A model generated the notes under the pieces. The model worked only from the letters and a program-made list of their open reading frames with translations, made no database searches and was not told the DNA's origin. A stretch of DNA of 64,000 nucleotides from the NCBI GenBank assembly GCA_950097015.1, contig CATNEN010000037.1:3873501-3937500 (forward strand), given 5' to 3'. A program made the translations under genes and the position numbers. The DNA comes from Macrostomum hystrix (taxonomy: Eukaryota > Platyhelminthes > Macrostomidae). Shown here in pieces: positions 1 to 9,705 of the stretch (within the stretch, counting starts at the first letter, position 1; every line of letters begins with the position of its first letter).

Positions 1-448
1 TTGGAGAGGGGATTATCAGTTTAGAGATGGGATTATCAGTTTAGAGATGGGATTATCAGTTTGTAGAGGGGATTATCAGTTTAGAGATGGGATTATCAGT
101 TTAGAGATGGGATTATCAGATTAGAGATGGGATTATCAGTTTAGAGATGGGATTATCAGTTTAGAGATGGGATTATCAGTTTGGAGAGGGGATTATCAGT
201 TTAGAGATGGGATTATCAGTTCAGAGAGGGGATTATCAGTTTAGAGATGGGATTATCAGTTTGGAGAGGGGATTATCAGTTTAGAGATGGGATTATCAGT
301 TTAGAGATGGGATTATCAGTTTGTAGAGGGGATTATCAGTTTAGAGATGGGATTATCAGTTTAGAGATGGGATTATCAGATTAGAGATGGGATTATCAGA
401 TTAGAGATGGGATTATCAGTTTGGAGAGGGGATTATCAGTTTAGAGAG
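1..448. repeat. 20-bp minisatellite
   Basis: About 22 head-to-tail copies of a 20-base unit close to gattatcagtttagagatgg, with a few recurring variants (ggagagg, gtagagg, cagattag). The array runs off the left edge of the window, so its true length is unknown. It probably lies in an intron or upstream of the tetraspanin whose 3' exons follow. Confidence 0.97.
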
Positions 449-612
449 GGTGTTATTGACCGAAAGACAGGATTGGAGAGCGGATGCTTAAATTCTTGAA
501 ACTTTAAACCAGATAGGAAAAAACAGGTTTACAAATTATGGCAACGCGATTACAGTTTAGAACCTGTTTAGGTAAAAAACGGAAAAAATAAAGAACTTCC
601 AAAATCCCTCAG
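449..612. other. Short unique stretch between array and first visible tetraspanin exon
   Basis: No coding signal is seen. It ends in a splice acceptor (ccctcag) directly before the exon at 613, so it is probably the 3' end of a tetraspanin intron whose 5' exon lies outside the window. Confidence 0.6.
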
Positions 613-2850
613 TACGCCATCGCCATATCCATCGTGCTGATAGCCGAGATTGTCGGCGCCATCCTCGCCGCAGTGTTTAAGAATCAGATCGGCGACAAGC
701 TGCAGCCACGGCTCATTGCACTGGAGCGGGACCACTTTCTGCCGATGAACCTCACTCTGAATAACAAGACTACCGATGCTGTCATCACCGCCTGGATCAA
801 CTATGCCCAGACCTCCGTGAGCGGCTCGCCCTGCCATGGATGATGGAATATAATGGATTGCTAGTCTATTCCATTAGTGAAGGAACAGAATGGATTGCCA
901 ATCTATCTCATGGATGAAGGGGGATCTGCAGCAGAGCGTTTACCGCGTTTGCCTCTCGCGCCAAGGTCCCTGAGCTCGATTCTGCGGCGAGGCCGCATTC
1001 ATTTGGGGCGCAGCCGCGGAGAGAAGGCTTGGGGGCTTGTCGAGTAACTGACACCCTTGAAGGCTAACCTCCAAAGCAAAGTGAGAGTGTACACTGCCTG
1101 ACGGTGAGAAAGTCAGGGCAGATGTACACACCTGTGTGAGCGTGTGCCTGCATACAGTATCCATGTGCGTGTGTACTCGGGAGTCAGCGAAATGGGCAGA
1201 ATTGCCTCCTCGCTGGCTGCGGGTCTAGTGTCACCAAATGATGCGCCATTGCCCGCAGCACTCCTGCAATTTACATTATGATTATTGTCTCATAGGTGAA
1301 GGAATAGAATGGATTGCTACTCCATCCCATTGACAAGGATCAGTATCGCACAGCAGTCAACTGTCTCCAACCCGCAGTTCGAGTGTTGCGGAGTGACCAA
1401 CAAGACTGACATCACTGGGCCGGACACGCTGTGGTCGCGGTCCACCCGGGAGTACAGAGGCATGCCGCAGGTGGTGCCCATCACCTGCTGCCGGATGAAG
1501 GCCAGCAGAGGCGACCTGCTGGCCAGCCAGGACTGGCGCAACGTGGGCAACTACCTGGAGGATCCGAACTGCCCCAACACCGGCAACGGAGTTGTCAGCG
1601 AGGTGACCTGCCATGCACTTTGCCTGCTGCGCTTGGCTGATGCTGGAATTGGCTTAGTGGGAAGGAAGGAGGAAGTTAAGAGAATTTAACTTACCCTGTA
1701 GATTCCGAAAAGTTGAAGTCTATTCCTAAGAATGTTGATCAATTTCTAAGAATGTTGATCAATTCCTACGAAAGTATATCAATTTCTAAGAATGTGGATC
1801 AATTTCTAAGAATGTGGATCAATTTCCTAAGAATGTTGATTGACTCCTAAAAATTTCGATCAATTCCTACGAATGTAGATCATTTCCTAAGAATGTTGAT
1901 CGATTCCTAAAAATGTGGATCATTTTCTAAGAATATAGATCAATTTCCAAGAATGTTGCTCAATTCATAATAATTTTGATCAACTCCTGAGAATGTAGAC
2001 CAAATACTTAAGATTTAGATCAATTTATAGGAATGTTGATCAATTTATAAGAATGTATATCATTTTCTAAGAATATTGCTCAATTCCGAAGAATGTACGG
2101 CTCGTAGATCGATTCCTGAGAATGTGGATCAATTCCTAAGAATGTTGATCGATTCCTAAGAATGTACATAAGTTTCTAAGAATGTTGATCAATCTCTAAG
2201 AATGTAGATGAATTTCTAAGAATGTAGATCAATTTCTAGGAATGTTGATCAATCTCTAAGAATGTGGATCAATTCCTAAGAATGTTGATCGATTCCTAAG
2301 AATGTACATAAGTTTCTAAGAATGTTGATCAATTTCTAAGAATTTAGATCAATATCTAGGAATGTTGATCAATTTCTAAGAATTTAGATCAATTTCTAAG
2401 AATGTTGATCAATTTCTAAGAATTTAGATCAATTTCTAAGAATTTAGATCAATTTCTAGGAATGTTGCTCAATTCCTAAGAATTTTTATAAATCCCCAAG
2501 AATGTAAATTCACCTGGTAAATGTAGATAGAGTCTTAACAATGTTGATCAAATCCTTATAGTTAAAATCATTACGCGGTCTCCATCACACCCCTACACTT
2601 TCACCGCCAGAGCTGCTACAAGAAAATCGAGGGCATGGTGAACACTTACTCGCTGCCAATCATCATAGTGTGCATTGTGGTCGGCCTATGCGAGGTGAGC
2701 TCTGATACATATCGTTAGACAGATTGATGCTTGTCGATCAATCGGAGACTGATTTTAGCTGTTTTCGCCCTCCAGATCATCTGTGTGATCATGGCCTGCA
2801 GCCTGATCCAGAAGATTCGCAACGACGCCTCTAAGAGCGGGAGTGCCTAG
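613..2850 (+). CDS. Tetraspanin, copy 1 (5' end outside window)
   Basis: Membrane-organising protein of the tetraspanin family, expected in the plasma membrane. Four exons are visible: 613-816, 1378-1602, 2611-2694 and 2776-2850, all joined in phase 0 by GT-AG introns. The first encodes the third membrane segment and the start of the large extracellular loop. The second starts FECCG, the family's CCG motif, and continues with ITCC and a further cysteine (DPNCPN). The third starts SCY, the last loop cysteine, and enters the fourth membrane segment, which the last exon completes before a short tail and TAG. The exon for the N-terminus and segments 1-2 is absent, and by comparison with copy 2 should lie left of position 1. 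Intron 817-1377 holds a SINE and intron 1603-2610 a 20-bp array. The exons look intact, so the gene is probably functional. Exact partners cannot be inferred. Confidence 0.9.
918..1289 (+). mobile_element. tRNA-derived SINE, family A, copy 1
   Basis: Sits in the first visible intron of tetraspanin copy 1. The head has an A-box-like gcagagcg and a B-box-like agctcgattctgcgg, followed by a body ending ctcctgcaatttacatta. The same body is found on the minus strand at 53566-53932, and a fragment at 28430-28580. Flanks share a tctcat..tgaagg string that may be an imperfect target duplication. Confidence 0.75.
1722..2500. repeat. 20-bp minisatellite in tetraspanin copy 1 intron
   Basis: About 38 degenerate copies of a unit close to aatttctaagaatgttgatc. 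It fills most of the 1-kb intron 1603-2610 that separates the CCG-loop exon from the next exon. The equivalent intron of copy 2 is 211 bases and has no array. Confidence 0.95.
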
Positions 2851-2974
2851 TGCTGAATCTACGGAGTCAGCGGAATACCATGCCAAGTTATTCAGAATAT
2901 CTTGGCATCTTTAACAACAATGTACCAGTTTGTCAAATACTACTGCACATTTTCCTATATATTTCGCGCACTAG

Positions 2975-3131
2975 ATGTTAGATAAGGAAACCCAACGCTA
3001 GATAAGGAAACCCAACGCTAGATAAGGAAACCCAACGCTAGATAAGGAAACCCAACGTTAGATAAGGAAACCCAATGTTAGATAAGGAAACCCAATGTTA
3101 GATAAGGAAACCCAATGTTAAGGAAACCCAA
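2975..3131. repeat. 20-bp minisatellite downstream of tetraspanin copy 1
   Basis: Seven to eight copies of gataaggaaacccaacgcta, starting about 125 bases after the tetraspanin stop. It is nearly uniform, with cgc/tgt variation near the unit end. Stretch 3132-3611 after it is AT-rich with no gene seen. Confidence 0.95.
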
Positions 3132-3611
3132 CTTTTCATTTGTATGGTTTCAAAAGCTTCCTAATATCTTATTTCTAATCTTGAATTAAGCTTCGACAAT
3201 TATTTAAGTACATGGATTTTGAGTTAACGAAAAAAGTGTTTAATAAAATACCAATAAGATTTGAATGCTGACATTTGACGACTAACATTTATTTATTTTA
3301 AGCTTTTATCAGTTACTAAGGCCAATGTAGTAGCACATGTCATACGTCACTGCCACTGTTTACGTCACACATCTCTGCTGACTCACTTAGAGATCAATTT
3401 AGCTAAATTGTTCGAACGTTGGCATAATTGGCTAATACCTATATATAAAACTTATATAGGTGTATGGTACCTATTAAATAGAACTTGTACTGTGTATCAA
3501 ACAATATTTGGATTCGAGAATTTGCATTTAAGACGGTGATTCTAAAAAAAGAAACACAACACAAGGTGAAAAAGAAACCGCCTACTTCTTATCCATTTCC
3601 GAAGTAAACAA

Positions 3612-4650
3612 GTTGTGAAGGGTCTGGCTCAGTTGTGAAGGGTCTGGCTCAGCAGTGAAGGGTCTGGCTCAGTTGTGAAGGGTCTGGCTCAGTTGTGAAG
3701 GGTCTGGCTCAGTTTTGAAGGGTCTGGCTCAGTTGTGAAGGGTCTGGCTCAGTTGTGAAGGGTCTGGCTCCGTTGTGAAGGGTCTGTCTCAGTAGTAAAA
3801 GTTCTGGCTCAGTTGTGAAAGTTCTGTCTCAGCAGTGAAGGTTCTGGCTCAGTAGTGAAAGTTCTGGCTCAGTTGTGAAGGGTCTGGCTCAGTTGTGAAG
3901 GGTCTGGCTCAGTTGTGAAGGTTCTGGCTCAGTTGTGAAGGGTCTGGCTCAGTTGTGAAGGTTCTGGCTCAGTTGTGAAGGGTCTGGCTCAGTTGTGAAG
4001 GGTCTGGCTCAGCAGTGAAGGGTCTGGCTCAGTTGTGAAGGGTCTGGCTCAGTTGTGAAGGGTCTGGCTCAGTTGTGAAATTTCTGGCTCAGTTGTGAAG
4101 GGTCTGGCTCAGTTGTGAAGGGTCTGGCTCAGTTGTGAAGGGTCTGGCTCAGTTTTGAAGGGTCTGTCTCAGTTGTGAAGGGTCTGGCTCAGTTTTGAAG
4201 GGTCTGGCTCAGTTTTGAAGGGTCTGGCTCAGTTGTGAGTGGTCTGGCTCAGTTGTGAAATTTCTGGCTCAGTTGTGAGTGGTCTGGCTCAGTTGTGAAA
4301 TTTCTGGCTCAGTTGTGAAGGGTCTGTCTCAGCAGTGAAGGGTCTGGCTCAGTTGTGAAGTGTCTGTCTCAGCTGTGAAGGTTCTGGCTCAGTAGTAAAA
4401 GTTCTGGCTCAGTTGTGAAAGTTCTGTCTCAGCAGTGAAGGGTCTGGCTCAGTTGTGAAAGTTCTGTCTCAGCAGTGAAGGGTCTGGCTCAGTTGTGAAA
4501 GTTCTGTCTCAGCAGTGAAGGGTCTGGCTCAGTTGTGAAGGTTCTGGCTCAGTTGTGAAGGTTCTGGCTCAGTTGTGAAGGTTCTGGCTCAGTTGTGAAG
4601 GTTCTGGCTCAGTTGTGAAATTTCTGGCTCAGTTGCGAAGGGTCTAGCTT
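3612..4650. repeat. 20-bp minisatellite between the tetraspanin genes
   Basis: About 52 copies of agttgtgaagggtctggctc, with recurring agcagtgaag and gtgaaatttc variants. Lies between the two tetraspanin copies. From 4651 to 5280 there is AT-rich then mixed sequence with no supported gene. Confidence 0.97.
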
Positions 4651-5309
4651 AATACCTGGCTTACAGCATAAAATTTAATAAATGAATTTAATAAATGAAT
4701 TTAATAAATGTAGTGATTCATTACATGCTATATTTAGAAACATTTTCTCTTGGAATAGAAAGGAGGAAAGATAAACAATTTTGCTGCTGACATGACGCAT
4801 AGAATTAATTTGAGATGAGTTCAGAATAAGTCGGTGTTGTTTTTGAGTCGCTTTGCTCAGTCTACTGTAAATTCTCTCTTCTCTCGCTAGCTCTCTCGCT
4901 TTCAAGCCCCGTCTCCAATGGCAACGCAAAGAAACCGTTAGTCTTTCTGTCCCCTCTGTCCTTGGGCTGATACTAAAAATAGGAAATTGAGAACAGACGA
5001 GACGAAAGGCTTCACATGGATTGGACTGAGTTGAGTCACGCAGCTGCAAAAATCGATGCCAGCTGTACACTGCGTTAGCCTGCCTGCCTGCCCACCTGCT
5101 TTGCGCCAGCTAAGTCACTGTTGGGCTGAGCCACATTCAAGCCAGTGGGTGTGATGACTGAGGGTAGGGAGAGGTGGCTAGCAGAGAGAATTGGTCCATA
5201 AAATGCGTGTTCGTCAGGCCGAGCTCAATTTGGGCGTATTAGCTTAGGTCCGACTGCTCGGAGTCACCCAGTCTTGTTATACAGTCAGCGTTCGATAATC
5301 TCGTCAACA

Positions 5310-6851
5310 ATGTGCAAGTGCTTCAACAAATGCATGCTGATCGCCATCAACGTGGTGTTCCTCATACTAGGAGCGGCCATCACAGCGGTGGCCATCTGGG
5401 TGATCGCCTCGCAGAATAGCATGTTCCAGTTTATGCAGCTGCTAACCAAGGATGTCAACGTTGACAAGCAGACCATGGACAACTACTTAAGCGGAACTTC
5501 GACACTGCTAGCCGCCGCCTACATTGCTGTTGCGTTCGGCGGCCTCTCTGTCATAATCGGCTTCTGCGGCTGCTGCGGTGCCATCAAGGAAAACGCATGC
5601 CTGCTCATCTTTGTAAGTGTAACATTTGATCAGTTTTCATGGCAAAGCTTTGCTTCAGTCGGTTGTATCCTCTAAGTAAACCGACCGATTATTCACCCCA
5701 TTCGAACAGTACTCGGTCTCCATCTCCCTGATCTTGCTGGCTGAGATCGCTGGCGCCATTGTCGCTGGCGTGTTTAAAAACCAGATTGGCGACCAGTTGA
5801 AGCCGCGCTTTATCACCCTGGAGAAGAATCACTTCTTGCCACTGAACCACACTTTTGGCAACGAGAGCAGCTCTGACATCACTATCACTACCTATATCAA
5901 CTACCTGCAGGTCTCGGTGAGTTCTTGCAGCATCTTTGTTTACTTTTGACAATGGTAGCCAATCAGAGACGAGAGAGGGGAAGAGGTGGAAATCGAAGCG
6001 AGACTGCAGCCAATCACGGTTAGCAACAAACGATTGGAGAATTTCTTTAATTTAAAATGAAAATGAAACATTTTGTCTATCTTTGAGGTCGCTGTTTTTT
6101 CTCGGTCTTTCTATTACTAGTAGTGTATGCCATGTATTATCGATTCCTTTCAGCTCGAATGTTGCGGTGTCACCAACCAGTCTGACATCACTAGCAGTGA
6201 CACCAAATGGTCCAAGTCCAATCCGCGGTACAACGGCCTGCCGCAGAGGGTTCCAGTCACCTGTTGCAAAATGAAGTCCAACCGAGGCGACCTGCTGTCT
6301 AAGAATGACTGGAAAAATGCGGGCAATTACCTGGAAGACCCACTGTGTCCTAACATGGGCACTAATTCTCTAACCGAGGTAAGTAAATTGGGTAAAAAGT
6401 CGTAATTTATCAGAAGGGTTAACCAACAATGCGTGTGTATACAACACAGCCTGATAATGAAAATTCACGGCTGAGGTGTACACACGGTGGATCTTAAAAC
6501 TTTGGTTCTATTTAGTTTTTTTGTTACATAGTTACTTTATTTACCTATAGGTGCAACTGTATTTACACTGCACTAAATAATCATTGCAGGGCTGCTACAC
6601 GAAGGTTGAAAGGATGATTAACATGTACTCATTGCCAATCATCATTGTCTGCGTTGTGGTTGCCTTGTTCGAGGTAAGTTTAACGCAATCACAATCAGAT
6701 ATCTACAGTGTGAAGTGCAGCTAGAGATGCGCCCTCTATCATGATAGAAACCAGTCAAACAAAGCATGAAATCATGTTTCAGATCTTCTGCGTCATAATG
6801 GCCGCCTGCATGGTCAACCGAATTCGCAAGGGTGACGGCACACACATCTAA
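5310..6851 (+). CDS. Tetraspanin, copy 2 (complete)
   Basis: Complete tetraspanin of 295 residues in five exons: 5310-5612, 5710-5916, 6154-6378, 6590-6673 and 6783-6851, every intron in phase 0. Exon 1 starts MCKCFNKCMLIAINVVFLIL: a cysteine-rich, probably palmitoylated N-terminus leading into membrane segment 1. It then carries the small loop and segment 2, ending in a CGCCG cluster before KENACLL. Exon 2 holds segment 3 (ISLILLAEIAGAIVAGVF). Exon 3 holds the large loop, with LECCG, VTCC and PLCP. Exon 4 begins GCY and enters segment 4, finished by exon 5. The six loop cysteines match the common tetraspanin pattern. ATG 5310 is chosen because upstream in-frame codons would precede the conserved N-terminus. 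Introns are short (97, 237, 211, 109 bases). Exon sizes and phases match copy 1 (225, 84 bases), so the pair is a tandem duplication. Confidence 0.95.
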
Positions 6852-7284
6852 ACTTTGATCAGGACTGCACGCAGCTAGGGGACCAAGCCTATATTGAATA
6901 ATTAAACAGCTTCTGTGCTTAACTTTTGAGATTGGTTGCCCAGTGATTCACGAGCTGTATATCTGTATGGCTGTGAATTCACGAGAATTGCTGTGAATTT
7001 TCTATTTATCTCTCATTTAACAAAGCTTTTTATTTTATGTCTTTACGATAAAGATCGACATTAGTTCTCATTGTTTATTCTGTAAATTTTATTCAGAAAA
7101 CTATTGACTTTATCTGTAAAAGAGAAGAAAGAATAATTTTTAATCGTCATTTTACACAATAGAAAAACTTCGCCGTAACAATAAACTTGAGTTGAAAGTT
7201 TTATTTTCAGTCCAAGGTTTCCCGAGTCGCAAAATACTTAAAAAATTTGCGTTTAGGTATTTCATTAATTTGTTAACATAATAA
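6852..7284. other. 3' flank of tetraspanin copy 2
   Basis: AT-rich sequence with no gene. An AATAAA near 7179 could serve as the polyadenylation signal of tetraspanin copy 2. Ends at the mariner target TA (7285-7286). Confidence 0.4.
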
Positions 7285-8145
7285 TACGAGGGTTGTCCGG
7301 CCAAAAATAGGACTGCTTTAATAACTCAGCAACAATGCATGCAAACAAAACGAAACTTGAGTCACTTCTCAACAAAGTTGCCACCTTTCTCCAGACACCG
7401 CTCCCACCTCACCAGCCACTTGTCGAAGGCCTCAGCGAAGCTAGACGCAGGCATAGGGGTCGTGACCCCCTCCCAAGCATTCTTGACCTCCTGTAGGGAG
7501 TCAAAACGGGCGCCAGCGATCGCGGCTTTGACTTTAGGAAATAGCCAAAAGTCGCATGGGGCCAAGTCCGGGGAGTACGGCGGATGTGGCACAGTCTGAA
7601 TGCCTCGCCTCTCCAGGAACTGCTGGGTCAACGCTGACACGTGGGGGCGGGCATTGTCATGATGGAGGAACCAGCCTCTTCGCGCCAGCTGCGGCCTCTT
7701 GCGGCTGATATGATCTTGCAGAGTGTCCAGGACCTCACAGTAGTACTGGCTGTTGACCGTCAGTCCATTTGGCACATAATGCGTGTACACCAGCCCGCTC
7801 GAGTCGAAGAACACAATGGCCATGGTCTTCTTGGCACTGCGCGACACCCGCGCTTTCGTTGGGGCCGCAGCTGCACGCGGAACCCACTGCTTCGACTGAA
7901 CCTTGGTCTCTGGGGTCACATAGTGCAGCCATGTCTCATCAGCAGTGATGACTCGATGACCGTGCTGATGGACGCTTGGCCAGGGAGTAGTCTGGTCTCT
8001 TACGGTTCCTCCCGGTGGTCCTGGCATCCCACCCCGGGTTGTAACTTGTCTTTTTTGGCTGCCCCCGCTCAGTTTTGGGATCGCGGCTGAGCGGGTTTTT
8101 CCTGCCTGTGTCTACAGGAAGCCCCTCTCTTCATTGCAGCTTTCA

Positions 8146-9693
8146 ATGGCTTCTAGCCCTTCAACTGCTCCGGCCGAGGACACCATGGTGCCTGAGGCCA
8201 TACACGCTGCGGCGCCCGGGCTAGCTGGCCCCGCGACCGCCACAAATGCCGCGCTGCCCAACTCGCGCGATGACCGGGGCGCTAAGCGCTCCACCACCTC
8301 TGGAGCGGCAAAACGCCGTAGGCGCATGCTGGCCCACGGCACGTCGGCTCCATTGACCAAGGACCAGGCCCAGGCCAGAGGGGCCGAAGGGGCTCTGCCT
8401 AGGGCGGGGGCTGGGGCGGGGGGCCTTGTGCCTCCTGCCCAGGCTCCTGCACGGGGCGGAGCCCACGACGCCCCGAGGCCAGGGTCGCGGGCCAAGGAGG
8501 GCCCGGCGCCCATCCGGACGGCTGCCCGGCCCGAAGGAGAAGCGGAGGCGGAGGGCCCTGTGCCCACCGCCGACGCAGATCCCGAGGGTGGGGACGCCAC
8601 CGGACAGGGCCCGGGACCACAAGCTACCTACGCCGCCATCGCACGTAGGCAACCTGCCGTCATCATCACCGGCAGAGACGGGAAAAGGCTGAGCAGCGAA
8701 CAGCTCAGCGACATTTGCCGCAACATAGATGCTATGTTGTGGCAACTTCAACTGAAGGGCGAGCCCCTGGCGGTCGGCGCAAGCGCTACCAGGGAATCGT
8801 GCTTCGTCGTCTGGCCCGGCGATGCGGAATCGGGGCGGCGGCTCCTCGAGTTGCTGCCCACGCAGAGCTGGGCGGCTGGCCTCGAGTTCCTACGGGAGAA
8901 CGAGCCACCAAAGACCAAGCGACACCGTATCTTCGTCCCGGCGAAAAGTGTCGTCACCAGCGCTGAGGACCTCCGCAGGGGCCTCATCGCGATGAACCGG
9001 GAGCTGCCGACAGCGGGCCTGATCGTGCACCGCACGATCCTGCGCCCCGACGGCACCGGTTTCACCGCCATTCTGGGCCTGTCCGAGCAATGGACACGCC
9101 GCTACCCAGATGGCGCCAACATTTGCATTGGTCTGTGGAAGACCAAAATCTTCGCCTTCGAGGCGGATAAAACCCGAGGTCAGACCGGGCCCACCACCGT
9201 ACCGGCCAATGAAGGGTCCTCGGACCCCAAGGCTGGGACTGGGGGCAGGGCCCAGTCGTCCCGCCAAAAAAGGCCAGAGCGTGCCATCGCTGGCGGCTCT
9301 GAGCGTCGCCCCGCGCGTGTCACAAAGCGCCGGGGCCTTCTCCAGCGGGCCTCCGAGGTGGTGCGAACCGCCAAGATGGCCCAGCTGCGCGCTGAGATGC
9401 GCGGTGGCCCACCGGGGCAGGCGCCGCAACCAAGGGCTACGGGGGAGGCCTCAGAGGTGCCCAGCTCCATCGAGCAGGGCCCTTCGAGCGCCCCTCCCAC
9501 GGCCCAGGGAGCGGTGTCGGCTCCAGTTGAGGGCGACTCTGGGCCTGGGCTCGGGGCCGGGGGCGGGGACTGGGCGGCTGACGCCGTCGAGTTCCCGTCT
9601 CCGGCTCGGGGCCTGGGCACGGAGGAGCCCATGGCTACCGACATCGACCCGGAGGAGGAGGACCGCCTTCTGGCTGGGTCCCCCTCCAAGTAG
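8146..9693 (+). CDS. Non-LTR retrotransposon ORF1 (RNA-binding candidate)
   Basis: Open reading frame of 515 residues that ends 12 bases before ORF2 begins. ATG 8146 (MASSPST) is the first ATG in frame; a longer reading would need a non-ATG start. The first 170 residues and the last 170 are rich in Ala, Pro, Gly and Arg and look disordered. A more folded middle region (about residues 175-335) contains LSSEQLSDICRNIDAML and an aromatic-poor alpha/beta pattern such as RIFVPAKSVVTSAEDLRRGL. No CCHC zinc knuckles are seen, although many related ORF1 proteins have them. In this family ORF1 proteins coat the RNA; here that role is inferred only from position. Very high GC, unlike the flanking mariner. 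Confidence 0.8.
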   Translation: MASSPSTAPAEDTMVPEAIHAAAPGLAGPATATNAALPNSRDDRGAKRSTTSGAAKRRRRMLAHGTSAPLTKDQAQARGAEGALPRAGAGAGGLVPPAQAPARGGAHDAPRPGSRAKEGPAPIRTAARPEGEAEAEGPVPTADADPEGGDATGQGPGPQATYAAIARRQPAVIITGRDGKRLSSEQLSDICRNIDAMLWQLQLKGEPLAVGASATRESCFVVWPGDAESGRRLLELLPTQSWAAGLEFLRENEPPKTKRHRIFVPAKSVVTSAEDLRRGLIAMNRELPTAGLIVHRTILRPDGTGFTAILGLSEQWTRRYPDGANICIGLWKTKIFAFEADKTRGQTGPTTVPANEGSSDPKAGTGGRAQSSRQKRPERAIAGGSERRPARVTKRRGLLQRASEVVRTAKMAQLRAEMRGGPPGQAPQPRATGEASEVPSSIEQGPSSAPPTAQGAVSAPVEGDSGPGLGAGGGDWAADAVEFPSPARGLGTEEPMATDIDPEEEDRLLAGSPSK

Positions 9694-9705
9694 ACCTCTG
9701 CCTGC

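Noticed and set aside
1-4650. CRISPR-like regular repeats
   Set aside because: Units abut without unique spacers and the DNA is animal nuclear DNA; these are ordinary minisatellites.
8112-8751. Minus-strand frames opposite retrotransposon ORF1
   Set aside because: Low-complexity shadows of a very GC-rich coding region.
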